A stretch of 64,000 bases of DNA from Leguminivora glycinivorella (Eukaryota; Arthropoda; Insecta; Lepidoptera; Tortricidae). A program made the translations under genes and the position numbers. This document shows positions 1-10,654 of this stretch, one piece after another (within the stretch, counting starts at the first letter, position 1; every line of letters begins with the position of its first letter). The notes under the pieces are model-generated. The model saw nothing but the letters and a program-made list of their open reading frames with translations. It had not been told where the DNA came from and did not search any database. The DNA lies in the NCBI RefSeq assembly GCF_023078275.1, contig NC_062972.1, positions 16,881,691 through 16,945,690 of the forward strand. The letters are read 5' to 3'.

Positions 1-240
1 GGAGATTAAGCCGCGGTCCTGGGTTCGAATCCCGGTAAGGGCATTTATTTGTGTGATGAGCACTGATATTTGTTCCTGAGTCATGGATGTTTTCTATGTA
101 TATAAGTATGTATTTATCTATTTAAGTATGTATATCGTCGCTTAGCACCCATAGTACAAGCTTTGCTTAGTTTGGGGCTAAGTTGATCTGTGTAAGGTGT
201 CCCCAATATTTATTTATTTATTTATTTTATTTATTTATTA
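1..240 (+). repeat. tRNA-derived SINE, 5'-clipped by the window edge
   Basis: The left edge starts inside the tRNA-related head. A Pol III B-box (GGTTCGAATCC) lies at 22-32, followed by the body 'ttatttgtgtgatgagcac' and the 3' segment ending 'gtgtccccaatatttattt'. The tail is an (ATTT)n run at about 208-240. This arrangement and wording match a SINE family common in Lepidoptera; the family match is from memory. The A-box would lie left of the window. Confidence 0.8.
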
Positions 241-738
241 AACTCTTTGATGAGTTCCGGACATAGGCATGGTTGCCTTGAGATAAGATAACCCTTATAG
301 CACTGAGCACCATCTCTATAATATTTCATAAATGACAACGTCTCTTAAGTTGGCATATGAAGCTTTCGTAAAAATTACTGCACTGCATTAGTTATGTCGA
401 TTCTGAAACCCTATGCTTCTTAATCAAATCGCAGCAAAATAGGATAACTATAAATAATACTATGGATTATGGTAATTAACACATATATTATGTGTTACAC
501 AGTGGGCTTGATCGCTTTTTCTTTAGTGTATGGTATCTATTTCAGTTTATAAGTTATATACAGTAGTGTTACTACTTAAGAAAACAAATAAAAAAAATAT
601 TTCATAAAATAATTTGATTTGTTCCCTACATTGACATATAGTCCAGTTATGCATAAAACGATATGGTGTAGAGAAATACCTATTTAATACTCGTAGAAGT
701 TCGAGACTTAAAGGCATTCCTTAAATTTGATTCAAACT
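241..738. other. No gene or recognised element
   Basis: AT-rich sequence with no supported ORF, RNA gene or clear repeat. The last 12 bases (727-738) are the left copy of a 12-bp direct repeat flanking the next element. Confidence 0.5.
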
Positions 739-941
739 AATTTTTATTAAGCAGAAACGTCGTGGAAAAATTTACGCTTCCGGCGGGACTTGAACCCGCA
801 CCATTTTTGCAATCCGTGCAATGCTCTTACCAATTGAGCTACGGAAGCCACGCCGGACCTCGCAAACTGCTGCTGGCACCCGCACGGGTTCAAGTCCCGC
901 CGGAAGCGTAAGTTTTTCCATTTTTTCCTTTAATATAAAAA
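739..941. mobile_element. Small element with tRNA-like terminal inverted repeats and a 12-bp target duplication
   Basis: A 36-bp inverted repeat pairs 763-798 with 885-920 with one mismatch. Each arm carries a T-arm and acceptor-stem-like sequence (ggttcaagtcccgccggaag on the plus strand of the right arm). The 12-mer ttgattcaaact occurs directly at 727-738 and 942-953, as expected of a target-site duplication. The left arm is the 3' half of a complete 73-nt tRNA-like unit; the right arm is only its 3' half. Function unknown. Alternatively it is a SINE head with an inverted partial copy. Confidence 0.55.
776..848 (-). tRNA. tRNA-like sequence, probably a pseudo-tRNA
   Basis: Read on the minus strand, this 73-nt unit has a perfect 7-bp acceptor stem (GCTTCCG/CGGAAGC), a 4-bp D stem (GCTC/GAGC), and a 5-bp T stem with the loop TTCAAGT. 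The anticodon arm fails: the only 5-bp stem (TTGCA/TGCAA) closes a 5-nt loop instead of 7, with no U33-type loop. I therefore treat it as tRNA-derived and not as a working tRNA. A covariance-model scan would decide. Confidence 0.45.
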
Positions 942-953
942 TTGATTCAAACT

Positions 954-1485
954 CTCTCTATAAAAGAAACCTCACGGTAGATTGGGCCGAGGACAATGCT
1001 TGACAGATGATAGGTGCTTTGACATAATGCTTCCCACATAACGAAATGCTGAAAACTCCGGCCTGATACCAGTTAACTTCTTAAAAATGTATCTGGCCTT
1101 TAAGATATAATAGCATTTGTGCACATTATTCCTTGATTCTGTATATATTTCTAAGAGAGCTTGGCTTCCGAAAGTCCACAACGCGGGTCACGATCCAATT
1201 TTCAATATCGCGGGCGTGACTTCGGCTCGTGGTATTCAATTTCCCTGAGTTGCTTGTGTTGCGATAGTATTTTTAGCGTTACTCAGGGCGATTGGCAATA
1301 CGTTGTGGATGGCTTGCACTTTCTAAAAAGTGAGAAACGCGTGTCTTAAAAGCACATAATGCGTCTACCAGAAAATACGATGGCAAAGTACCTACTATTT
1401 GTGTCTTTCCATCACTCTTATGCTTCAAGTGCAAGAAAGACGTTTTCATTTTAATTCCAAGAGAAATTCGTATCTTATTGCACAT
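954..1485. other. No gene or recognised element
   Basis: Short open frames on both strands overlap here. None shows a recognisable motif, splice context or conserved domain. Confidence 0.4.
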
Positions 1486-1700
1486 TTTTATATTTATTTA
1501 TTAGGCACACGAAACAGCCGACATTTACAACATGAAATAAAATAATATATATTCATATGCATATTCATATTCATTTATTTGTGTTAATTATACATCGTCA
1601 GTTTTACAATTAGGTACATAGGTATATTATTTACAAAGGAATACAAAATGTCAAAATGATGGGTGAATAAATAAATAAAGCAATATTCTTAATTAACTAT
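1486..1700 (-). repeat. Probable LINE 3' tail, antisense
   Basis: The sequence starts with 'tatttatttattaggcacac', the reverse complement of a (TAAA)n-tailed LINE 3' end, and continues as AT-rich 3'-UTR-like sequence. No coding part can be seen, so the call rests on the tail pattern alone. Confidence 0.3.
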
Positions 1701-2097
1701 ACGCGTCATAAAAATAGCAATGACTAAATTAGCAAGTAAGTGATCTCAATTAAAACATTGAAACAATATACACATAGGTTTTAACTTAGAATGCCACCCA
1801 TAACATGTATGCGCATCATGAAATAAACACATATACAGAACGAAAACTATTTACATTCTATTTTATTGAGAAGTACAACAGCGTTTACAGTATAATAAAT
1901 AAGTATAATTACAGAACTCCGATCGGATGAACCATAGCCCTTTAGGCACGGAACGCCGCATTTATACGCTATCGATTTTCTTTATTAGTTAACGAAAGGT
2001 GCATACGAAAGCAAGCAAGTGTCTTGTATGTGACCAATAACCAAGCTAATCATCAAATTCGTATCAAAACCACTAAAAATTTATCAAATTTCTTATT

Positions 2098-2142
2098 TAT
2101 TAACCCCCGACGCAAAAACGACGGGGTGTTATAAGTTTGACG

Positions 2143-2181
<39 letters not shown>

Positions 2182-2345
2182 GTGTGTGTCTGTCTGTGGC
2201 ATCGTAGCTCCCGAACGGATGAACCGATTTAGATTTTTTTTGTCTGACAGCTGAGTTAGTCGGGAGTGTTCTTCCATGTTTCATGAAAATCGGTCTACTA
2301 TGTCGCAGTCGGGGTTTTTTTCAAAAATTTTATTTTGTGGTTATA
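2098..2345. repeat. Dispersed repeat around a (TCTG)n microsatellite
   Basis: The segment 'aacccccgacgcaaaaacga' leads into a (tctg)n/(tgtg) run at about 2143-2197. It is followed by 'ctcccgaacggatgaaccga' and 'catgaaaatcggtc'. Wording of this kind is widespread in Lepidoptera as a microsatellite-associated repeat, often at RTE-type 3' ends. The small ORFs crossing it only translate the repeat. Confidence 0.65.
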
Positions 2346-3126
2346 GGTTATAAGCTACTGATCTACGAACTCCGCCAGACGGCTGTATTTACGGAACTCC
2401 GTAGCGAGTTGTGGAACGCGCTTGACCAGCACGCAAGTTTGTTTGCGGGAGAGATGCCAGGCGAACGTGACAGCTTACACCATGCAACTATAACTTGCAT
2501 GTTGAACAAACTGTTACTAGGAAACTGGAAACTGACACTGCCGCACATTTGCTTTGCTCTATTGTGCAACGGAAATACCTAATAGTAACATGTTAATAAA
2601 CACAGCTGTGCATATATTTACTATGTAGGTGCGTAATTAATGGGTTATAGTCGTATCGTACATATCTACAATTATCTATTATATACAGGTAAATTAATTA
2701 CCACGCTAATATTACTCATATTAAATAGTTTACTATAAGTAGGTAGCAGTGGTGGCTGGTGAAAATTTCTGCTAGGCAACACTGAGCTCAAAAGAAACCT
2801 ACTCGTACCTTAACATTAGGTACTTTATTAGTAATCAATTTTAGGCATGCCGGTGGGAATCGGCTTGTATGGACCAGCCGGTGCTGGTCGGTAGGTACCT
2901 AGTAGGTACTTAAGTGCTTATTTAATACCAAGTAAATTCTCTCATTGCCTTGCCTGGCTCGTGCTTGAGACCGCAGGATTACCTTTTTTATATTTCTTTT
3001 GATATTTAAAGCAGTAATAATAAACGATTAATAAATCAATACGATTTACGAATTACCTGTTCCCACATTCACAATGTAAGTAGTACAACAGAGTACATAA
3101 ATCACTTTAAATTTTCGAGATCTTGA
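2346..3126. other. No gene or recognised element
   Basis: The open frames at 2283-2582 (+) and 2363-2569 (-) are extensions of the neighbouring repeat. They have no domain or splice signature. Confidence 0.4.
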
Positions 3127-3402
3127 TGTACAGTCACCGACATAAATGTGTCGCTTAACTTCAAACTCGGGTAAATCCGTTCTGCTTTAAAGTTGATTAT
3201 GTATAAAAATATATATAATCTAAAAAAGAATCAACCTTATAGCAGAATGGATTTACCTGAGTTTGAAGTTAAGCGACACAAATATGTAATGATTTCTAGA
3301 CCTTGTCACATTAACGTCTTGTTTGAAATGTCGTACGAAATTGTCAAACGATATAAAGCGATAAGGTACAGAAATCATCACTTATTTATGCCGGTGACTG
3401 TA
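3127..3402. mobile_element. Nested-palindrome MITE with GTACAGTCAC ends
   Basis: The outer 19-20 bp at 3127-3146 and 3384-3403 are inverted with one mismatch and begin GTACAGTCAC. An inner inverted pair, 3148-3186 with 3241-3279, matches over 39 bp with two mismatches. The stretch 3280-3383 is unpaired. There is no coding capacity, and the ORF at 3193-3423 is by chance. The ends resemble those of the hairpins at 32387-32530 and 52577-52657. Confidence 0.7.
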
Positions 3403-4894
3403 CGAGTATGTAATGTGTGTTAATTATCGCGCTAGTGCGGTAAATTAGCACCATGTATAGGTACGTAGCGTAGATACTGTACAAGTGTACATTCATGTTA
3501 CCCCTAATACGAATGAAAATTACATAATTACCTGGTCGTAATTTAACTCAAATTATATCGATTTCAAATCACACTCCGCTTGTGTACCCTCTAAACGACA
3601 GTCCAATTTCCTGAAGCCAAGTTCGCCACTGGAAAACCACTCTGTTTACAGAATAAATTACATTCGTATTGAGTTTGGACTGGCGCGAAGCGGTTTGTGA
3701 AACAATTCGGAAACCGAGGTACTTTGCCTAAATAAATAATAACAATCAATACTAACAGACCTAAGTAAATAATCAAATGGGAATGTGTATCTAAATTTAA
3801 TCATTGGCATCTATTCGATTATTTTGTTTGGGTATTTACTTAAGTGAGTATTCTCGTTGTTTCTAACATGATAAAATACAAATTGAAAGAGTAGGTACTT
3901 GCTGGCTTTGAGCTTGTGTGGAGTGTCATGAAAATATGATCAGGTCTTTCCTTTCTGAACCAACCGACATCATACTGTCTCGTTACAAATTTCCATCGGA
4001 ATTAGTTCAAAAGTTTAACCCTGAAGTCAGTTACGCAATGTCGACAACATTGCATCTATGGGGAAAGAAATGGTTGTGGCTGAATGGTCCCATACCAGAT
4101 CCTCTTATCCTGAGACCTTTCGTCAAAATATTCCTTCCACAATTCGCGACACCACCAATTTCATATTGTAGCCTGGGTGACTTCAATGAGAAATTCCTGT
4201 GTATGACATCTTGTCATCAACATTAATGTAGATAAAATGATATGATGAAAGGTACCTAAATTCCCTGTTATCTACGATTTGAAAAGGATTTAGAAACGCA
4301 AATAATACAGATGCTACTTTTAAGGGGCTCCACACGGTTTTCATCGATTTTTGACCAGTTTTGAATTGAAATTTCCTAAATTTGCACTACAGATAGAATT
4401 ATAAGACCAAAGGCCATCTGTTCTTCAATCTGTTATCTCTATTTATTCGTAAGAGACATATTTTGAATAAAATTAACACTTATTTTTTACGAATTTTTTA
4501 AACATGGTCTAATAAAATCACTTGTCGAAATTTGATTTTAGTGAAGGGTGTTACATACATGAAATCGACATGTTTGGATTTACCTTTGGCTTTTTGAAAA
4601 AATCAAGAGAAATTTAATTTTAAATTAATTAAAACAAAAGTTATGACCAAAAAAAACAGTTTTTGACCCTAAAATTGATCAATTTTGATGCTAAATATCA
4701 CAGAAACAATGAGCTTTGAAGTAATTATGAGATACTATTTTGTTTAAATACGATGCTGTTAGTATGATAAGCTTTAGAAACTGTCATAATATCAATGGAT
4801 TCAAATCGAAGGTCATTGGCGCAGGGAATATAATGATGTGTAAAAAATAATATGAATATGAAAGTGTCCATGTCTCCATCATTATGTAAAATAT
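3403..4894. other. Mostly unassigned; one unrecognised 102-codon frame
   Basis: An uninterrupted plus-strand frame runs 3918-4226. It opens with GTG, with an internal ATG at codon 7, and its product has no family I recognise. There is no convincing splice or promoter context. The rest (4330-4890) is AT-rich, with a segment starting 'aaggggctccacacgg' that reads like degraded transposon sequence. Confidence 0.3.
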
Positions 4895-5361
4895 TTTTCT
4901 CAAACATGGTATGAAATATTGATGTTATGTGCCTTATAATTGGCAGCGAAGTATGACGTTGCAGGTGCGGCTAGGACGATTGATAGATAATGGAATTTCA
5001 TACAAACTTTGCAGGCCAAGGCCGGCAAAGTCTTCTTTTTTAATTTCCAAACACAGATAATTGTGATTGTTTTTAGCCAATTAAAAAAAAAACTATAAGG
5101 GGCTTTATAGACGTGCCGACTGCAACTGGTAAGGGCCCTAGGAAATATTTGATTTTGGGTGCGTTTTCATACAAAAAAAAATTTTTCGTTTTTTTTTTAA
5201 ATTTTTTTTAACTTTTTGTTTTTTTATAAGCGTATACGGGGTGTCAAAGGGGAACGAAAATTCGATTATTTTTGCGCTACGACGCACAGTTTAGGAGATA
5301 CAGCCATCCAAAGTGACTATTTTCAGTAGACTTTATTTATTTCATACCATGTTTGAGAAAA
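4895..5361. mobile_element. TIR element, copy 1 of a family also at 25.3 kb
   Basis: A perfect 24-bp inverted repeat (ttttctcaaacatggtatga...) joins 4895-4918 and 5338-5361. The interior is AT-rich without a coding frame. The same ends, with small changes, bound a shorter interior at 25309-25509. In both places the right end runs straight into a GC-rich segment starting 'gcactatacat'. Confidence 0.65.
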
Positions 5362-5485
5362 GCACTATACATACCTCGGCGGGAAATGGGGTTGCCCGCC
5401 TCAGACCTATCCGGCCTCGCTTCGCTCGGCCGTCTATATGTCTTCGGCCGGCAACCCTCTTTGTCCCGGCCTCTGTAGTAATGTA
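5362..5485. repeat. GC-rich segment attached to the TIR element
   Basis: Reads 'gcactatacatacctcggcg', then alternating GGCCTCGC and CGGCCG blocks, ending 'cccggcctctgtagtaatgt'. A homologous block follows the second copy at 25510-25640. It is probably part of the mobile unit and not host sequence. Confidence 0.55.
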
Positions 5486-7301
5486 CTAATAAAATACTCT
5501 ACTTAACTAGATGAATAAGCGACACCGATAAGTGTCAATTAAACTTACTAAAACAAGTCCAACAAGCGTTGTCACTGTCTCGTAACTACTAAATAATGTA
5601 AAACTTTTCGCCAAATCCAAAAACGAAACATCCACCTAAAGCGAACCTATTCTTGTGTCATTTTAGTTCCGAAGTGAGCAATATTTCAGTTTCAATATCA
5701 GTGGCGGTAATCAGACAGTGGAGTGATTCGAAGGGAATAGTTACATTTGTGGTGTTCGCTTCGTACTGCGGGCGAGTGTGAATTATATTTAATGTTTTAA
5801 ATGCTTCACGGATAAGAAGGAGTCGCACAAAATCACAATATTGACTTATAAGAGAAAATATTTCAGTATAGTTGTTAAGTAAACTTATTTTTAGTTACTG
5901 CTCCCTTATCGTAAAATTATAAAAAGTTATAATTACAAATGTAACTCGTTTGTGATCAGAGCATGTGCGGATCATTATTATTCATATTTTTTCAAAAATT
6001 GAAACATAAATATTAAATCAAAAGACAACGACCAGTAGTTTTCCTTTTCAAATTAAAAAATAAAGTTGAATTGAATAGTAAAATCACAACACTCTGTTAT
6101 GTTTATGTGTAATCGATTAATCACCAATTAAGAAGGGCTTTCTCCATATCCAAAAAGTTCATATATTTAATATTTACAAGTATAAATGTAGAAGTATTTA
6201 AAAAAAATCTTAAATGGTTTTTGATGCTAGGTACTGTTGTTTACATAAATGTTTGAAAATTATAGTTCTCAATGAAATACACCGCTTAAAAATTATATTT
6301 GAAAATTTGCCCTCATTTAGCGTCCTCTGAGACTCTCTGAAACGGCCAAGTAACACAACATTAACTACTCGTATAATAATTAATAAAGAAATCGCAGTAA
6401 GGAACCTTAGACTTGGAACGACTTTGTTTAGATTTCATTACTTTTTAGAGATAAACAAGCAGCTGCATCGAGACTTTTTACAGAATGTTTTTGGTGGGAT
6501 TTCACTTCTTTTTGTAGAAACGTGGGCAATAAATGAAGTGGCCCCCAAGTTGAATTTTATTATTAATAGTTTGGTTGGGCTCTTGTGTTTTCTAATCAGA
6601 GTCACCTGCAGATCTTCGATTATCCTAGTTTTTATAGTTTTCCTTTTACGTGGCCATTACACTCTAACTTTGTACCAAATTTCAGGTTCTGAGTACATGG
6701 GAAGTACTAGTTTTATTCTGATGATCATGAGTGAGTTGAGTGAGTGTCATAAATGCAAAACTTTGCTTTCACTTAAGACCCCTTACTCCTTAGAGCGCTC
6801 ATCAATTTCACGAAACGGCCATCGATAGATGGCGTTGGCGCTCGGTACGCGAGCACCGGCAACTCAACGCGCGTTTCAACGCAGACACGAATAATCTTGA
6901 TAGTTTTGAATTAAATTGCTAATAACATAATTTTCAATTTTATATGGGGACTCTTTATTTAATTTCATATTCATGGTATGGTAGTAGTAAATAAGGTATA
7001 TGAATGTAGTAAAAGTATAGTATTAGTCTACATGTACATATATAAATTCAGGTTTCCTAATTGATTGATTCAACAACCAACACCGCTGAGCCGAAACTAC
7101 GAAAGCTAGAAAGTCGAAATTTGTATAGATTGCATTAACAAAATTTCGAAGAGATAAGAATCGATTATGAAAATTTACACCCCTAGTAGAGGGAAAAAGG
7201 GGGTGAAAGTTTGTAGCGGGATCAATTTGTTTTTTTTTTTATTAGGAAAATTTTAGTTAGGAACTTGAAATTAGAGAATAGTTTAATAGTGATTTCTGTT
7301 T
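5486..7301. other. No supported gene
   Basis: Contains a 134-codon frame at 6424-6828 (+) that lacks any recognised domain. Its downstream part reads like dispersed repeat. The segment 7075-7250 ('gccgaaactacgaaagctag', 'tagtagagggaaaaagg') resembles common lepidopteran repeat sequence. Nothing else can be supported. Confidence 0.35.
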
Positions 7302-7640
7302 TTTAGGGTTCCGTAGTCAACTAGGAACTCTTATAGTTTCGCCATGTCTGTCTGTCCATCCGTCCGTCCGTCCGTCCGTCCGTCCGTCCGCGGATAATCT
7401 CAGTAACCGTAAGCACTAGAAAGCTGAAATTTAGTAACAATATGTATATCAATCACGTCAATAAAGTGCAAAAATGAAAAATGGAAAAAAATGTTTTATT
7501 AGTGTAAAGTGTAAAGTGGGGGCTGATTTTTTTTTTCATTCCAACCCCAACGTGTGATATATTTTTAAATAGGTATTTAAAAATGAATAAGGGTTTACTA
7601 AGATCGTTTTTTGATAATATTAATATTTTCGGAAATTATC
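7302..7640 (-). mobile_element. Microsatellite-type dispersed element (Helitron-like/MINE-like), truncated
   Basis: Starts 'agggttccgtagtcaacta', carries (TCCG)n at 7346-7391, then 'gataatctcagtaaccgtaa', 'ccccaacgtgtgatatat' and 'tttactaagatcg'. The same blocks in reverse order occur at 54612-55157 and in part at 10294-10640. Lepidopteran microsatellite-associated elements of this style have been linked to Helitron-like transposons. That assignment is from memory, and no Rep/helicase is present here. The copy breaks off into a minisatellite at about 7640. Confidence 0.6.
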
Positions 7641-8560
7641 ACAGTTATACTGACTTTCATATTTTTATAAGAACAGCATGCACTTACGTCCAGAACAGTG
7701 ACATTTGGTGCATTGGAACTGCTCATGATGTGTCACTTTTTAACCGTCGCCTCAAATCTGAGAGATTTGAGGCGAGGTTCTCAATTCGTCTGTATGTTTA
7801 TTTATTTTTTTAATTTTTTTATGTTTGTTCCTCGATATCTCCGTTGTTACTGGACCGATTAAAAAAAAATATTGAATGTATATGAATACAGATTGGTCCC
7901 ATTTTCTCAGAACCCAGTTCTGATGATGGGATCCTGGAGTAATCGAGGAACTCCTCGAATCTGAAAGGCATACGTATGGTGATTTTTGTGTTTTTAAAGG
8001 AACAGCATGCATTTAGGTACGGAACAGTGACATTTGGTGCAGTGGAACTGCTGATGATGGCCAGAACGGAACTTCTCAAATCTGAACGGCACGCTTATAG
8101 TTACTTTGGTATTTTTATAAGAACAGCATGCACTTTCGTCCAGAACAGTGACATTTGGTGCAGTGGAACTGCTGATGATGGTCAGATCAGAACCGATCTT
8201 CTCAAATCTGAACGGAACACTTATAGTGACTTTGGTATTCTTATAAGAACATCATGCACTTACGTCCAGTCCAGAACAGTGATATTTGGTGCAGTGGAAC
8301 TGCTGATGATGGTCAGAACACTCAGAACCAAACTCTTCAAATCTGAACGGCACGCTTATAGTGACTTTGGTATTTTTATAAGAACAGCATGCACTTACGT
8401 CCGGAACAGTGACATTTGGTGCAGTGGAACTGCTGATGATGGTCAGAACCGAACTCCTCAAATCTGAACGGCACACTCATAGTAACTTTGGTATTTTTGT
8501 AAGAAAAGCATGCATTTAAGTTCAGAACAGTGACATTTATTTAGTTATGTTTGTTAAGCA
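7641..8560. repeat. Minisatellite, units of about 120-135 bp
   Basis: The landmark 'gaacagcatgca' (with variants) recurs at about 7672, 8000, 8120, 8247, 8382 and 8504. Units read 'ctcaaatctgaacggcacgc', 'agtgacatttggtgcagtgg', 'aactgctgatgatggtcaga'. A perfect short palindrome (gcctcaaatct/agatttgaggc) sits at 7750-7774 between the first unit and the regular part. The 163-codon frame at 7976-8467 merely translates the array. Confidence 0.85.
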
Positions 8561-8797
8561 TAATTATTGAGTTTTCAAGTCAAAGTTTGTCAAGCTTCGA
8601 TTTCTTACAATCGGATTCATGAGGAATTGAGAAACTCTCAAATCTTAGCGTTATACGTATATTGATTTGTGTTGCCATCAAATAATTAAAGCATTAAAAG
8701 CAGTTTTAAAAAATACCTACACATTTTTACATAATCCAACATTCGCAAGTAGCTTTCACCACAACCCGAAAGGCGGCGGTTTTTTTTTTCTTAAAAA
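8561..8797. other. No gene; degraded repeat
   Basis: Contains one decayed echo of the minisatellite ('actctcaaatcttagcg' at about 8635) and otherwise nothing recognised. Confidence 0.4.
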
Positions 8798-9062
8798 ATA
8801 TTAAACGTTTTTTTATGGGATAGGAGGCAAACGAGCAGATAGGCTGCCTGATGGTAAGCGATCACTGCCGCCCATGGACACCAGAAGCACCAGAAGTGTT
8901 GGAGGTGCGTTGCCGGCCTTTAAGATGGATGTACGCTCTTTTCTTGAAGGTTTGATGGTCGCATTGGTCCGGAAATACCGCTGGCGACAATTCATTCCAC
9001 AGTTTAACTGTGCATGACGTGACCAAATTTGCAAAACGTTTTAAAGGGTGAAAATCAAAATA
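8798..9062 (-). pseudogene. LINE reverse transcriptase C-terminus and 3' end, truncated
   Basis: The minus-strand frame (about 9050 down to 8862) translates to a C-terminal LINE motif of the form 'LVTSCTVKLWNELSP', then 'FKKRAYIHLKGRQR' and 'GVHGRQ'. Many insect non-LTR reverse transcriptases end this way, just before their stop. The downstream part carries the lepidopteran LINE 3'-end phrase 'gcctgatggtaagcgatcac' (plus strand). The catalytic RT domain is absent. A mariner-type element begins a few bases beyond its upstream end. Confidence 0.7.
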
Positions 9063-9066
9063 TGTA

Positions 9067-9992
9067 CACCGTGTCCAATAAGTTTGAATACAGCACAAAT
9101 AGCCAATAAAACAAAATGAACAAATAGTTACTACATTATTATTATCTTTTATGAATGGCACTCTTATTTACTACATTCACAACAAATGTTTTGGAATAAC
9201 TCCAGCATTAACTTGTTTACCAGCCTCAAACGCTTCTCAAACGGATCACACGCGGCACGCACCGTTTTCTTCACATTTCATCCCAAATACTCTCAATAAT
9301 CTTTTTGAAATGATCTAGGTTTATGATTTTATAAAAATTTAGTCTTCAAAGCATGTATGACCATACAAAGTAGTCTAATACGCCTAAACCTGGAGGCCTG
9401 GGTGGCCACTCATGTTTCGGATAAAAAACTGCCAAATTAGTCTGAAACTACGCTAGAATACCATTTGCCGAATGTGCTGGAGGTGTGTCTTGTTGGGACA
9501 CATGATACTCATTCCCAAGCATCCTCTTTAACTTTAAGGCATTTTTTTCTCCAAAACCTTGGTTTTAAAGAAAAAAACGTTGATTTTAACGCTTTTATCT
9601 GTAAGTACTGAAGGTAGTTTACCTCGCTTACATACTGCATCCCACACCTGGGCCGATGGTGAGCTCTGGAACCTAGGCACATTTTTCTAGTTGCCCGGAA
9701 CGTTATCTATCCTCGGTACCCATAATAGTTTATTTTGGACACGTGGCGTCTGTTTTATCACATACAGATTCTGCTTATAAAAAATAACTCGTCACCTGCG
9801 TGCCGAGCAAGTATTTTGTTGGCACTTTACCTCTTTGTTTTTCTTAGACACTTCGGAAATTTCATGAACTTTGTGCTTGTATTTTATTAAAAGGAATATA
9901 CTCTTCAGTTTAAATAAGAATTTGATGGCTTGTGATCCCTAATCTTTAGAACTGAGGTAAAATGTGAGTATTCGGACTTATTGGACACGGTG
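9067..9992 (-). mobile_element. Tc1/mariner-type transposon, inactive, DD37D spacing
   Basis: The ends are 26- to 29-bp inverted repeats: 9063-9091 starts tgtacaccgtgtccaataag, and its complement lies at 9968-9996, with two mismatches. TA dinucleotides at 9065-9066 and 9993-9994 fit a TA target duplication. Length is about 0.93 kb. The minus strand encodes a broken transposase (next entry). It lies directly beside the LINE remnant at 8798-9062. Confidence 0.8.
9180..9800 (-). pseudogene. Broken Tc1/mariner transposase
   Basis: The enzyme family cuts and pastes the element using a DDE/D triad. On the minus strand a fragment reads 'QVWDAVCKRGKLPSVL', typical of the mariner core. Further on comes 'QQDTPPAHSANG', holding the second catalytic aspartate, and 'EWPPRPPGL' followed by 'LDYFVWSY', holding the third. 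There are 37 codons between the two aspartates (GAC at 9487-9485 and 9375-9373), so the spacing is DD37D. An in-frame TAG sits 13 codons after the second aspartate. The block usually reading SPDLNP is altered to PPGLGV. The N-terminal DNA-binding domain could not be read in one frame. Dead copy. Confidence 0.75.
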
Positions 9993-9996
9993 TACA

Positions 9997-10293
9997 TGTT
10001 CGTTCTAAAAGTAGCTGATCAAGCATCGTCGGTTTGGAAAGCCTGCGGTAAAATTTTTGCTCATTACTATACATATTCGATTTAAAGGGTTTTGAGATTT
10101 AGGAAATAAAACAACGCTTCATTAGATTTAATTTAATAGCATTATGTAATTATAATCTCAATGTAAGTGCAAGCAGTCTTATTTACAATAAACTTAAAAG
10201 CGGAAACAAATATATGCAGAAAGAAAAAAAAGAAGCTGTCAATACTGAATCCCCTAGGGTGGCTATGTATGAATAGCACAGAAAAGTATTAAA
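9997..10293. other. No recognised feature
   Basis: AT-rich spacer between the mariner element and the next dispersed element. Confidence 0.4.
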
Positions 10294-10640
10294 ATAAAAT
10301 AAAAACCGGCCAAAAGCGTGTCGGGCCACGCTCAGTGTAGGGTTCCGTAGTTTTCCGTATTTTTCTCAAAAACTAACCTATAAAGTTCAAAACAAATTTT
10401 CAAAGAAAGTCTTTGTAAAGTTCTACTTTTGTGATTTTTTTCATATTTTTAAACATATGGTTCAAAAGTTATAGCGATTATTTCCGAAAATATGAAAATT
10501 ATCAAAAATCGATCTTAGTAAAACCTAATTCATTTTTAAATACCTATCTAACAATATATCACACGTTGGGGTTGAAATGAAAAAAAATATCTGCCCCCTC
10601 TTTACATGTAGGGGTACCCTAATAAAACATTTATTATTAT
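10294..10640 (+). mobile_element. Microsatellite-type dispersed element, second copy, truncated
   Basis: Starts 'aaaccggccaaaagcgtg', continues with the shared blocks 'cgctcagtgtagggttccg', 'gttcaaaagttatagcg' and 'atatcacacgttgggg', and stops after 'gggtaccctaataaaaca'. In full-length relatives the next block is the (GGAC)n region. Here that part is replaced by a minisatellite. Confidence 0.65.
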
Positions 10641-10654
10641 TAACGACCTTCCAC

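Noticed and set aside
776..848. A functional tRNA gene
   Set aside because: The anticodon arm forms only a 5-nt loop and lies within an inverted repeat that copies half of the tRNA. Kept as tRNA-like only.
3918..4226. 102-codon plus-strand ORF
   Set aside because: Opens with GTG, no recognised domain, no splice or promoter context. Mentioned in the list but not called a gene.
6424..6828. 134-codon plus-strand ORF with hydrophobic stretches
   Set aside because: The hydrophobic runs come from T-rich sequence. No family, no splice sites, and the downstream half looks like dispersed repeat.
7976..8467. 163-codon plus-strand ORF
   Set aside because: It only translates the 120-135-bp minisatellite; the peptide is a simple repeat of the unit.
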